From: Opitutaceae bacterium
Lineage (GTDB): Bacteria; Verrucomicrobiota; Verrucomicrobiia; Opitutales; Opitutaceae
Assembly: GCA_019455245.1 (NCBI GenBank)
Contig: JACFMR010000002.1
Coordinates: forward strand, 220,871-270,708
DNA length: 49,838 bases
Direction of reading: 5' to 3'
Of this stretch, positions 1-8,062 are shown piece after piece. Made by a program: the position numbers and the translations under genes. Within the stretch, counting starts at the first letter, position 1, and every line of letters begins with the position of its first letter. The notes under the pieces are model-generated. The model saw only the letters and a program-made list of their open reading frames with translations, was not told the DNA's origin and did not search any database.

Positions 1-1502
1 TGCTCTCCGCGATCATCTTCCTGCCGTGGCTTGGCGCGCTGTTGCTGGCGCTGCTGCCGCGACTCGGTGACCGGGGCAGCCGCTGGTTCGCACTGGGTTT
101 CAGCCTGACGACGCTGGTGCTCGGGTTGGTGGCGGCATTGCGGTTCGATCCGCATGGCGGGCTGCAGTTCGTCGAACAGCACGAATGGATCGCCTCGCTC
201 AATGTCACCTACCATCTCGGGCTCGACGGCATGAGCCTGCTGCTCGTGCTGCTGACCGGCCTGATCGGTCCGATGGCGCTGCTGGCCTCGTGGCGCGAGT
301 CGCGCGACGTGCGGCTGATGCACCTGCTGTTCCTGCTGCTGCAGGGCGCGGCGCTCGGGGTGTTTCTCGCGCTCGATTTCTTCCCGTGGTTCGTGTTCTG
401 GGAGCTGAGCCTCGTGCCGGCGTTTTTCCTCATCAAACTCTGGGGCGGCCCCGGTGCCGGCCGTGCGGCCTACCAGTTCGTGATCTACACGATGGGCGGC
501 AGCGTGTTCATGCTGGCGGGCTTCGCCGCGCTTTATGTGACAACGGGCACCTTGAACTTTACCGAGCTTGCCGCGTTGCAGACCGAGGGCGTGCTGGCGA
601 CCCGGTTGGCCGGCACCTGGGGCACGGTGATCTTTGCGGGGGTGCTGCTCGGGCTGGCGGTCAAGGTGCCGTTGTTTCCATTGCACACGTGGCTGCCCGC
701 CGCCTACGCCGAGGCGCCGACGGGCGTGTCGATGTTCCTGACCGGCGTGATGTCGAAGATGGGGCTCTACGGATTTCTGCGCATTCTCTGGCCGTTGTTT
801 CCGACGCAACTGCACGCGTGGTCCGGCGTGCTCCTGTGGCTCGCGCTCGGCGGCGTGGTGCTGGGGGCGTTCGCCGCGCTGCGGCAGACCGATCTGAAGC
901 GGATGATCGCCTACTCCTCGATCAACCACCTCGGCTACTGCCTGCTCGCGCTTTTCGCAGTGGCGCAGACCTTGGGCGCGCAACCCGATCGCGCCGCCGC
1001 GACGGCGGCGTTCAGCGGCACCTTGCTGCAACTGTTCAACCACGGGGTTTCCGCCGCGGCGCTGTTCTGCTGCATCGGCGTGCTGGAGGCGCGCAACAGC
1101 GGCCGGCGCGGGTTGGATGATTTTGGCGGCGTGCGCACGGTGATGCCGGTGTTCGCCGGGCTCTGCGGGTTTGCATTGTTCTCCTCGCTCGGACTGCCGG
1201 GCCTCAACGGCTTTGTGGGCGAATTCCTGATCTTCAAGGGCGTGATCGGCCTCGCGCCCTGGGCCGCGGCGGTTGCCACGCTCGGCCTGCTCGCGACGGC
1301 GTTGTTTCTGCTGACTTTCTGGCAACGGGTTTTCCACGGCCCGGTGCGCGAGGCGGTCGGCGGTTTTGCGGAGGTTGCCGGGCCGGACAAGCTCGTTCTG
1401 GTGCCGGCCGCGATCCTGATGCTGGTGCTCGGCGTGTATCCCCAACTGCTCGCCGGATTGATCAATCCGTTGGTCACCGCGTGGGCCGCCTCCTTGCCAT
1501 GA
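1..1502 (+). CDS. nuoM: NADH-quinone oxidoreductase subunit M (first NuoM copy), start just outside window
   Basis: This is an antiporter-like, proton-pumping membrane subunit of respiratory complex I. The frame is open from the first base. The window begins with TG followed by codons for LSAIIFLPWLGALLL, so the start is probably an ATG whose A is one base outside, giving about 499 residues. Numbered from there, the pumping residues known in E. coli NuoM are all visible: Glu135 in FWELSLVP (TM5), Lys222 in AVKVPLFPLHTW (TM7), Lys253 in MSKMGLYG (TM8) and Glu408 in FVGEFLIF (TM12). About 14 hydrophobic segments fill the protein, as usual for the family. Its stop overlaps the next start (ATGA), so it is the first visible gene of a translationally coupled nuoM-nuoM-nuoN run. 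nuoL presumably lies upstream. Confidence 0.95.
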   Translation, partial: LSAIIFLPWLGALLLALLPRLGDRGSRWFALGFSLTTLVLGLVAALRFDPHGGLQFVEQHEWIASLNVTYHLGLDGMSLLLVLLTGLIGPMALLASWRESRDVRLMHLLFLLLQGAALGVFLALDFFPWFVFWELSLVPAFFLIKLWGGPGAGRAAYQFVIYTMGGSVFMLAGFAALYVTTGTLNFTELAALQTEGVLATRLAGTWGTVIFAGVLLGLAVKVPLFPLHTWLPAAYAEAPTGVSMFLTGVMSKMGLYGFLRILWPLFPTQLHAWSGVLLWLALGGVVLGAFAALRQTDLKRMIAYSSINHLGYCLLALFAVAQTLGAQPDRAAATAAFSGTLLQLFNHGVSAAALFCCIGVLEARNSGRRGLDDFGGVRTVMPVFAGLCGFALFSSLGLPGLNGFVGEFLIFKGVIGLAPWAAAVATLGLLATALFLLTFWQRVFHGPVREAVGGFAEVAGPDKLVLVPAAILMLVLGVYPQLLAGLINPLVTAWAASLP

Positions 1503-3031
1503 ACCTGCTGCCCTACGCCATCTATCTTTCCTTCCTAGGTGCGTTGCTCGCGCTGGTGGCAGGCCGGCGCTCGGCGGCGGCGGCGCGTTGGGTGGCGTTG
1601 GTCAGTTCGCTGGCGGCGTGGGCCTGCGTGTTGGTGGCGGCGGTGCAATTCACACCGACCGCCGGGTTGCAAACCTTGGTCAACGTGCCGTGGATCGCGG
1701 GTTTTGGGATTCATTACCATTTGGCGACCGATGGCATCAGTTTGACGCTGCTCGTGCTCACCGGGCTGGCCTCGACGGCGGGCATCCTGTTTTCGTGGAA
1801 CATTGAGCAACGCCCGGGTGAGTTCTTCGCGTATTATCTCACGCTGATCGCGGGCGTTTACGGGGTGTTTTTGAGCGCGGATGCGTTTCTGCTCTTCGTA
1901 TTCTACGAGATCGCGATCGTGCCGAAATATTTCCTGATCGCGCTGTGGGGTTCGACCAACCGCGAATACGGGGCGATGAAGCTCGTGCTGTATTCCTTCG
2001 CGGGCAGCGCGCTGGTGTTGGCGGGCCTGATCTGGACCTATGCGGCGGGCGCAGCGGAGAGCTTTGCGCTGCACGATCTCGTCTGGGCGGCGGCGGGTCT
2101 GCCCATGGCGCAGCAGCACATCGTGTTTGCGCTGATCTTCTTCGGGTTCGCCACACTGGCGGGTCTTTTCCCGCTGCACACGTGGGCGCCGACCGGCCAT
2201 GTGGCCGCGCCGACGGCCGCGTCGATGTTGCTGGCGGGTGTGGTCATGAAACTCGGCGCCTACGGCTGCCTGCGCGTGGCGCTGCCGATGTTCCCCGCAG
2301 TGTTGGCCACCTGGCAGCCGGTGATCGCATGGCTGGCCATCGCGGGCATCCTTTACGCCGGCACCGTGGCGCTGGTGCACACCGACTTCAAATTCGTCAT
2401 CGCCTACTCGAGCGTCAGCCACATGGGCTTTGTCATGCTCGGTCTCGCGGCCGCGAACGAGCGCGGCCTGGCCGGCGCGGTGCTGCAGATGTTCTCGCAC
2501 GGCGTGATTGCCGGGCTGCTCTTCGCGGTGGTCGGTCGCATGGTCTATGAACGCACGCACACGCGCCGGCTGGAGGAGCTGCAACTGCAACCGCTGTTCC
2601 GCACGCTGCCGTTTGCGGCGGTGACCTTCGTGATCGCGGGGCTGGCCTCGATGGGCATGCCGGGCTTCAGCGGTTTTCCCGCCGAGCTCACGATTCTCAT
2701 CGGCGCCTGGCAGGTGGCACCGCTGTGGACCCTGGCCGCGGCGCTCGGCGTGCTGGTGGCGGCGGCGTTCACCCTGCGCGTGATGCAACTGGCGTTTTTC
2801 GGCTCGGCGGACGCCCGGGAGCGCGGGCCGCGGGCCCGCAATCTTGATGAGCAGGCGGGCCGCCCGCGCTCCCAGTTGCCGCCGATCACGTGGGCGGAAA
2901 AAGCCGGCGCTGCGCTGCTGATTGGCGCCACGGTGCTCATGGGCGTGCGTCCCGATCGGTTGCTCGACTGGATTGAGCCCGCGCTGCAATCCCCGCTCAT
3001 GCAGGCGGTGGTGAAAGGAGTGGTGTTGTGA
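1499..3031 (+). CDS. Second NuoM-type complex I subunit, lacking the TM7 lysine
   Basis: A 510-residue paralogue of NuoM with the same multi-helix fold. I chose the ATG at 1499, which overlaps the stop of the preceding gene by four bases; an in-frame GTG at 1481 would add six residues. Glu137 (FYEIAIVP), Lys251 (VMKLGAYG) and Glu396 (FPAELTIL) match the TM5, TM8 and TM12 charges of NuoM. The TM7 lysine that sits seven residues before HTW is Leu220 here (FATLAGLFPLHTW). A charged loop at about residues 440-465, rich in Arg and Pro, lies near the C-terminus. Two NuoM genes in one operon are known from some complex I types with an extra pump subunit. Whether this copy pumps protons is open. Confidence 0.9.
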   Translation: MNLLPYAIYLSFLGALLALVAGRRSAAAARWVALVSSLAAWACVLVAAVQFTPTAGLQTLVNVPWIAGFGIHYHLATDGISLTLLVLTGLASTAGILFSWNIEQRPGEFFAYYLTLIAGVYGVFLSADAFLLFVFYEIAIVPKYFLIALWGSTNREYGAMKLVLYSFAGSALVLAGLIWTYAAGAAESFALHDLVWAAAGLPMAQQHIVFALIFFGFATLAGLFPLHTWAPTGHVAAPTAASMLLAGVVMKLGAYGCLRVALPMFPAVLATWQPVIAWLAIAGILYAGTVALVHTDFKFVIAYSSVSHMGFVMLGLAAANERGLAGAVLQMFSHGVIAGLLFAVVGRMVYERTHTRRLEELQLQPLFRTLPFAAVTFVIAGLASMGMPGFSGFPAELTILIGAWQVAPLWTLAAALGVLVAAAFTLRVMQLAFFGSADARERGPRARNLDEQAGRPRSQLPPITWAEKAGAALLIGATVLMGVRPDRLLDWIEPALQSPLMQAVVKGVVL

Positions 3032-4503
3032 ACCACGATTATCTCGGACTGGCCCGGGCGCTGCTGCCGGAACTCGCGCTGGTGGTCGGCGTGCTGATCG
3101 TGCTCGGGTTCGATCTGCTCACGGGCAAAGGCAAGTCGCGGGAGGAGCGCCAGCGGTCGGCCGCCATGCTTGGCGGGCTGGCGGTGGTGGCGGCGGCGGC
3201 GCAGGTGGCGCTGGTCGGCCCGGCGGGCGAGGTTTTCGGCGGGGTGTTCATGCTCGATGTGCTCGGGTTGTTCACGCGATTGGGCGTGCTGCTGCTGGCC
3301 CTGCTGGCCCTGACCTTGGCGCCGGGCACGGTCCGGTTCCGACATCCGGCGGAGTTTGTCGCGGTGGTGCTCTGCGCGACCGCAGGCTTCACCCTGATGG
3401 CGGTGGCGCAGCAGTTGCTGGTCATCTTTCTCGCGATCGAACTGGCCAGCATATCGCTCTACATCCTCGCGGGCTTTGACAAGTCGCGGCCGGAATCCGC
3501 CGAAGCCGCGCTCAAATACTTTCTGTTTGGCGGCATGGCCGCGGCGTTCCTGCTCTTCGGTTTCAGTTTGCTCTACGGTTTGACGGGCTCGATCGAACTG
3601 CCGGCAATCGCCGCGGCGCTGACCGCGGGCACACACGGTCCGCTGTTGACGGTGGCGCTGGTCATGGTGCTGGTGGCGTTCGGGTTCAAGGCCGCCGCGG
3701 CGCCGTTTCATTTGTGGGCGCCCGATGTTTATCAGGGCGCTCCGCCCGCGGCGACCGCGTTGATCGCATCAGCTTCCAAGTTTGCCGGCGCAACGGTGTT
3801 CGTGCGTTTGCTCTGGCCCGGATTGGGGCCGGCGGCGGGGCGTTTCGAGGCGCCGCTGGAATCGGCCGGCTGGCTGACCGTGGTGGTGTTGCTGGTCTTG
3901 GCCTCGTTGCTGTTGGGCAATTTGGTCGCACTCGCGCAGACCAATGTGCGCCGGCTGCTGGCCTACTCCGCCATCGCGCACGCCGGCATCATGCTGCTGG
4001 CGATGATGGTAGCCGGCGTGGCCGGGGTGGGGCCCCTGATGTATTATGCGCTGACCTACGGGTTGGCGACGGTCGGCTCGTTTGGTGTGATCGGGCTCGT
4101 GGACCGCGCCGGCGGCTGCCAATCCATCGCTGATCTGGCAGGGCTGCACCGGCGCTCGCCGCTGTTGGCCGGGGTGCTGTTGATTTACCTGCTCTCGCTG
4201 GCGGGCGTGCCGCCGTTGGCCGGGTTTTTCGGCAAATTCGCGGTCTTGGTGGAGGCGCTGGCTGTGGGCGGACCGTGGACGCCGGTCGGCGCGCTCGCCA
4301 TCCTGGCCATCGCATTGAGCGCCGTGGCGCTTTATTACTACCTGATCGTGCTCAAGCAGGCCTTGGTCGCCGGACCCGCGCCGTCAGCCGCGCGCATTGT
4401 GGTGCCGGCGGATGTGGCGGTGCCCCTCGTGGTGGCCGCGGGTTTGCTGCTGGCGCTCGGGGTGTGGCCGGCGGCCGTCATGAACCTGTTCCAGGGAAGT
4501 TGA
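3028..4503 (+). CDS. nuoN: NADH-quinone oxidoreductase subunit N
   Basis: A 491-residue antiporter-like subunit of complex I that works next to NuoM in proton pumping. It starts at GTG 3028, overlapping the previous stop by four bases, with a clear ribosome binding site AAAGGAG at 3014-3020. Conserved charged residues are visible: Glu138 in the segment FLAIELASISLY, Lys163 in ALKYFLFGG and Lys221 in FGFKAAAAPFHLWAPDVYQG, the NuoN signature. About 14 hydrophobic segments cover the length. It ends the complex I operon; the next gene begins 120 bases later and is unrelated. Confidence 0.95.
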   Translation: MNHDYLGLARALLPELALVVGVLIVLGFDLLTGKGKSREERQRSAAMLGGLAVVAAAAQVALVGPAGEVFGGVFMLDVLGLFTRLGVLLLALLALTLAPGTVRFRHPAEFVAVVLCATAGFTLMAVAQQLLVIFLAIELASISLYILAGFDKSRPESAEAALKYFLFGGMAAAFLLFGFSLLYGLTGSIELPAIAAALTAGTHGPLLTVALVMVLVAFGFKAAAAPFHLWAPDVYQGAPPAATALIASASKFAGATVFVRLLWPGLGPAAGRFEAPLESAGWLTVVVLLVLASLLLGNLVALAQTNVRRLLAYSAIAHAGIMLLAMMVAGVAGVGPLMYYALTYGLATVGSFGVIGLVDRAGGCQSIADLAGLHRRSPLLAGVLLIYLLSLAGVPPLAGFFGKFAVLVEALAVGGPWTPVGALAILAIALSAVALYYYLIVLKQALVAGPAPSAARIVVPADVAVPLVVAAGLLLALGVWPAAVMNLFQGS

Positions 4504-4531
4504 AAGGAAGCTGCGCGGGCGGCCGATGGTC

Positions 4532-4581
4532 CGGGCGGTTTCGGCGGGTAATAAAAAAATCATCAAAATCCGGACCGCCCG
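4532..4581 (+). repeat. Inverted repeat with A-rich loop after nuoN
   Basis: Arms CGGGCGGT (4532-4539) and ACCGCCCG (4574-4581) are perfect over 8 bp and enclose a 34-base A-rich stretch containing seven consecutive A. It lies 29 bases past the nuoN stop. It lacks a T-tract, so it is not a standard intrinsic terminator, although it may cap or pause the nuo transcript. The rest of the 4504-4623 gap shows nothing clear. Confidence 0.3.
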
Positions 4582-4623
4582 AATTCGGCTCGTCTTGGCG
4601 GAAGCGGACCTTATTGTGGTCAA

Positions 4624-4905
4624 ATGCTGTTCTTCGCTCTGACCACCATGGAGAAGCTGCAGCGCGTGCCGGTCGAGTTCTGGCTTCGAATCGTGATGAT
4701 CATCGCGGTTTTCGCGCTGAGCATCGTCTTGATCCGTGGTTTGTCGCAGGTGAACAAGGTCGTGCTGACGGTCTGTGTCTTCGTGATCGTGACGGTGCTT
4801 GGCTTCAGCTGGGTCTATGAGCGCAACGAGCCGGCCTTCATGACCCCCTACATCGACAAGGTGGCGCCGTTTTTCCCGAGCAAGGACCTGACGTCGCGCT
4901 GGTGA
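4624..4905 (+). CDS. Small two-helix membrane protein of unknown function
   Basis: A 93-residue protein that I do not recognise. It has two hydrophobic segments, at about residues 20-40 (WLRIVMIIAVFALSIVLI) and 47-66 (VLTVCVFVIVTVLGFSWVY). A soluble tail of about 25 residues follows, with the sequence PYIDKVAPFFPSKD. ATG 4624 and ATG 4648 are both possible starts and neither has a good ribosome binding site; the second would give 85 residues. It stands alone between the nuo operon and a convergent minus-strand gene. Codon use matches its neighbours, which supports a real gene. Confidence 0.7.
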   Translation: MLFFALTTMEKLQRVPVEFWLRIVMIIAVFALSIVLIRGLSQVNKVVLTVCVFVIVTVLGFSWVYERNEPAFMTPYIDKVAPFFPSKDLTSRW

Positions 4906-4925
4906 GCGCAAATCGCGTCGGCGCT

Positions 4926-5396
4926 TCAGGGCGCATCGTCCCATGTGCGCAGCAGTTCGCGCACAGGCGGATGGAGTGATTCTGCGGGTAGCGCGGTGCG
5001 CAGTTGGGCAACCTCTGCCGCGAGTTGATCCCGTTGCCCGGGCCAGCGTTGCGCGGCGGTGAGCAGGACGGCGAGGGCGAGCTGGCGCGAACCGGCCGCG
5101 AGGTCGTCGCGATGGGTGGCGTCGTAAACCCGCGCGGCCTCGATCAGGGTCGCGGCGTAGGTGGCGGCCTTTTCCACGGCATGGGCGGGAGCTTCCGCGC
5201 GACCGAGGAGATCCAACTGTTGGTCGAGGGTCAGGCCGAGGAATTGGGCCGTCGGCACCTGAAACAGGCGTTGCTGAGCGTGCAGGATGGCGTGGAGCGC
5301 CTCGCCGGCGCGGGCGGGGTCGCCGCTGCCGAGCACGGCGGCGACAAACTGCCGCAGTTCGCCGATCAGCCGGAGAATGTAGTCCTGCCGCATCAT
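4926..5396 (-). CDS. Uncharacterised small helical protein (possibly DUF6483-like)
   Basis: A 156-residue protein, probably cytoplasmic: it has no signal peptide and no membrane segment. I started it at the first Met of MMRQDYILRLIGEL. An upstream start at 5426 would add ten residues of unlikely sequence that also run into the terminator of the preceding gene. The composition is strongly helical and Ala/Leu rich, with segments such as FLGLTLDQQLDLLGRAE and then repeated helix-like blocks resembling a TPR-type array. The start and general layout recall the DUF6483 family, from memory and not checked. Its function is unknown. It lies downstream of the DUF481 gene, separated from it by a terminator. 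Confidence 0.6.
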   Translation of the reverse strand: MMRQDYILRLIGELRQFVAAVLGSGDPARAGEALHAILHAQQRLFQVPTAQFLGLTLDQQLDLLGRAEAPAHAVEKAATYAATLIEAARVYDATHRDDLAAGSRQLALAVLLTAAQRWPGQRDQLAAEVAQLRTALPAESLHPPVRELLRTWDDAP

Positions 5397-5424
5397 GGTA
5401 ACGGCAGCCAAGCGTCCCGGCGGC

Positions 5425-5465
5425 AAAAAGCAAACCGGCCCGGGATGCGGGATCCACGGGCCGGT
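5425..5465 (-). terminator. Intrinsic terminator after the DUF481 gene
   Basis: On the minus strand, arms ACCGGCCCG (5465-5457) and CGGGCCGGT (5442-5434) form a perfect 9-bp stem with a 14-base loop. TTTGCTTTTT follows. It starts 43 bases beyond the DUF481 stop and ends just before the next minus-strand gene. Confidence 0.8.
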
Positions 5466-5507
5466 CGAATAGTGATGGCAGGTCAGCGCTGCCGTGCCTC
5501 AGGCATT

Positions 5508-6572
5508 TTACTTCCAGCTCAGCACGAGCCGAGTGAAGTAGGAGGTGTCGAGTTTTTCGACACCCGCCCCGGCCTGGCTGTTGTAGTCGTTGCTCAAGCC
5601 CACGCGAAGCTTCCACTTCGGGTCGGCGAGGGGGAGCTCGTAGAAGGACTCATGTGTGATGGTGTAGCTGCCGAAATCGTCAAACGCGGGCACATAAGAC
5701 AGGCGGTTGACGATCTTCGAGGTGGCGAACTCCCACTCGTGACTCAGGCCGAAATCGAGACCGGCGCTCTTGATGTCGGTGGTGGCGGGGTTCTTGTAGC
5801 CCTCGTAGCGGAACGAGATACCGGCGCGACCGGTGAGCAGGCGCTTGGGTTCCTTGATGAAGTCGTAGCCGAGACCGGCGGCGGCCACGTTGTAGAGGTC
5901 GATGTCCTTGACGCGGTCGAAGCCGCCCTCGTCACGCATGTACCACGATTTGCGGCCGGAGAAATTGTTGGCGTAGTCCACGCCGGCCTTGAATTGGTCG
6001 GACGACTTGGTGCCGTCGGTTTCCTGCCGGTTGTAGGCGGTGTAGAACTGCAAGGTGTCCTCGGGAGTCTTGAGCACGGCGCGACCGCTGACCGCGGTGC
6101 CCAGCTGCTCGCTGTTGCCCGTCTTGCCGTTGACATCGAGGGCGACTTCGTAGGTCCACTTGCGCTCGCGCGAGGCCAGTTCCGCCTTCATGGCCACGAT
6201 CTGCGGATCCTCCGCCTCGGGTGCCCAGCTGGCGGCGACTTTTTCCACCTGCGTGCTCAGTTCGCCGTCGGCGCCGGCGATGCGGATGCCGGTGTTGTCG
6301 CTGCTGACGGTACCCTGCAGGGTGGTGCCGCTGGCGAGGCGCACGTTGACCGGGCTGTCGGTGGCGATGCCGGCCACCTCGCTTTGCTTGATGACCAGAT
6401 CCCCGGCGTAGTCGGTGGTCACATGGATCTTGCCGTCCTCAATTTTGGTGATCTGACCCACAATGCGGGCGCCGTTCTTGGTTTCGACCACATCGGCCCA
6501 GGCGGAAACGGCCGTGAAAATGCCGGCCATGATCAGACCGCGGAACAGGATGAACAGTTTGGATGAGTGCAT
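5508..6572 (-). CDS. DUF481 family outer-membrane beta-barrel protein
   Basis: A 354-residue exported protein. The N-terminus is a typical signal peptide (residues 1-26, hydrophobic core LIMAGIFTAVSAWA, cleavage after SAWA). Residues 27-115 are a soluble beta-rich region with two repeats of the type VVETKNGARIVGQI...G.I.V.T and VRLASGTTLQGTV. From about residue 125 to the end, alternating strands such as WTYEVALDVNGKTGNSEQ and LQFYTAYNRQETDG are the DUF481 (YdiY-type) barrel, closing with the strand YFTRLVLSWK. The family is of unknown function and is presumed to sit in the outer membrane. The gene is followed by its own terminator, so it is probably monocistronic. Confidence 0.88.
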   Translation of the reverse strand: MHSSKLFILFRGLIMAGIFTAVSAWADVVETKNGARIVGQITKIEDGKIHVTTDYAGDLVIKQSEVAGIATDSPVNVRLASGTTLQGTVSSDNTGIRIAGADGELSTQVEKVAASWAPEAEDPQIVAMKAELASRERKWTYEVALDVNGKTGNSEQLGTAVSGRAVLKTPEDTLQFYTAYNRQETDGTKSSDQFKAGVDYANNFSGRKSWYMRDEGGFDRVKDIDLYNVAAAGLGYDFIKEPKRLLTGRAGISFRYEGYKNPATTDIKSAGLDFGLSHEWEFATSKIVNRLSYVPAFDDFGSYTITHESFYELPLADPKWKLRVGLSNDYNSQAGAGVEKLDTSYFTRLVLSWK

Positions 6573-6697
6573 GATGGGAATGAATCGGTCAGGAGACGCT
6601 TATTGCCGTTGAATGTCAATTAATGCTGCCGTTGCGGTCCCGCCGCGTCACGGTTTTTCGAGTGCAACGTCCGCACGCACCTGCAAGCTGGCCGGCG

Positions 6698-7600
6698 ATG
6701 ACACCGGAGCGTCCCGCCATTCTCACCGCCGATCACTGGCAAGACTACCGCCTGCTCGACTGCGGTGACGGCATGAAGCAGGAGCGCTGGGGCGAGCACA
6801 CCCTCGTTCGGCCCGACCCGCAGATCATCTGGCCGCGGCATGGACGCGAACCGGGTGCCCCATGGAAGAACTGGGACGGATTTTACCATCGCAGCGAGGG
6901 CGGCGGTGGCAAATGGGAGTTTCGTCGGCCGCTGCCGGAAAGCTGGACCATCGGCTACACGCCGCTGGGCCTGACCTTCAAGATCCGGCCAACCAATTTC
7001 AAGCACACCGGCCTTTTCCCGGAACAGGCGGTCAACTGGGAATGGAGCAGCGGCCTCATCAAGGCCGCGGTGGCCCGCGGGCGCGAGGTGCGTGTGCTCA
7101 ATCTGTTCGGTTACACCGGTGCCGCCACCTGTGCCGCCGCCAAGGCCGGGGCCAACGTCTGTCATGTCGATGCCGCCGAGGGCATGGTCAAATGGTGCCG
7201 CGAAAACGCCGCGCTCAGCGGTTTGGCCGATGCCCCGATCCGCTACATCACGGACGATTGCCTGAAGTTTGTACGGCGCGAACTGCGCCGCGGCCGCCGT
7301 TACGACGCCATCATCATGGACCCCCCGACCTATGGCCGCGGCAGCACCGGAGAGATGTGGAAACTCGAGGATCACCTCTGGCCCCTGTTGCGCGAATGCC
7401 GCGAGCTGCTCGACGACCGGCCGCTGTTCTTTCTGATCAACGCCTACACCGCGCGGCTCTCCCCCACCGTCGTCGCCAATCTCCTGGCCGAACTCATGAC
7501 CGGCCGTGGCGGCACGTTGACGGCCGGTGAAATCGGCCTGCCGATCGTCGCCGACGGCAAGGTGTTGCCCTGCGGCATCTACGGCCGCTGGGCGGTGTGA
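6698..7600 (+). CDS. Class I SAM-dependent methyltransferase (RlmI/RlmK-like)
   Basis: A 300-residue cytoplasmic methyltransferase of the Methyltrans_SAM type, related to 23S rRNA cytosine/guanine methyltransferases. I chose ATG 6698 (MTPERPAILTADHW); the frame extends upstream to 6623, but that stretch does not look like family sequence. Motif I is VLNLFGYTGAAT (about 134-145), an acidic residue follows in HVDAAEGMVKW, and the motif IV region is IMDPPTYGRGSTGEMW (206-221). The middle KIRPTNFKHTGLFPEQ is typical of this group. There is no PUA domain at the N-terminus, unlike RlmI. The substrate is probably rRNA but not proven. It converges on the VOC gene with a 3-base gap. Confidence 0.85.
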   Translation: MTPERPAILTADHWQDYRLLDCGDGMKQERWGEHTLVRPDPQIIWPRHGREPGAPWKNWDGFYHRSEGGGGKWEFRRPLPESWTIGYTPLGLTFKIRPTNFKHTGLFPEQAVNWEWSSGLIKAAVARGREVRVLNLFGYTGAATCAAAKAGANVCHVDAAEGMVKWCRENAALSGLADAPIRYITDDCLKFVRRELRRGRRYDAIIMDPPTYGRGSTGEMWKLEDHLWPLLRECRELLDDRPLFFLINAYTARLSPTVVANLLAELMTGRGGTLTAGEIGLPIVADGKVLPCGIYGRWAV

Positions 7601-7603
7601 GGG

Positions 7604-8062
7604 CTAGCGATATTCGGCCAGCTCGAGAATCACGCCATCGGGATCGAGGAAATACACGAGGGTCTTCTCGCCGGCATCGTGATTGACCACGCCGTGCGGC
7701 ACTTTGACCGGATCGCTGAAGACCGTGACGCCGGCGGCGCGCAATTTCGCGGTCATGGCGGCGATGTCATCCACCTGCAGGGCAATGTGACGCAGCCCGA
7801 CGGTGTTGGCGCGGCGGTTTTCCGACGGATTGGCCCCGGCGGGGGCGTCATAGGCCAGCAGTTCGATGCGCGGCTCGCCGGCGGGTGCGACCACGTAGGC
7901 CACGCGCCCCTTCACGCCTGTTAGCCCGACGATGCGGTCGATCCATTCACCTTCCAACCGGGCCTCCTTGGCCAACCGGAAACCGAGCACCTCGGTGTAG
8001 AACCGCACCGACCGGGCGAGGTCGGTGACGACGATATTGATGTGATCAACCGCGCGGATCAT
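7604..8062 (-). CDS. VOC (glyoxalase/dioxygenase fold) family protein
   Basis: A 152-residue single-module VOC protein. The N-terminal half begins IRAVDHINIVVTDLARSVRFYTEVLGF, and the second half contains GLRHIALQVDDIAAMTAKL and LVYFLDPDGVILELAEY. Candidate metal ligands are His7, Glu67 in RIELLAY, His93 and Glu148 near the C-terminus. Family members are metal-dependent isomerases, lyases or dioxygenases; the substrate cannot be read from the sequence. Its start overlaps the stop of the upstream S9 peptidase gene by one base (TGATG), so the two are probably cotranscribed. Confidence 0.88.
   Translation of the reverse strand: MIRAVDHINIVVTDLARSVRFYTEVLGFRLAKEARLEGEWIDRIVGLTGVKGRVAYVVAPAGEPRIELLAYDAPAGANPSENRRANTVGLRHIALQVDDIAAMTAKLRAAGVTVFSDPVKVPHGVVNHDAGEKTLVYFLDPDGVILELAEYR

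Noticed and set aside
5004..6566. A 520-codon plus-strand frame opposite the DUF481 gene
   Set aside because: It runs through a terminator and two genes on the other strand and lacks any recognisable domain.
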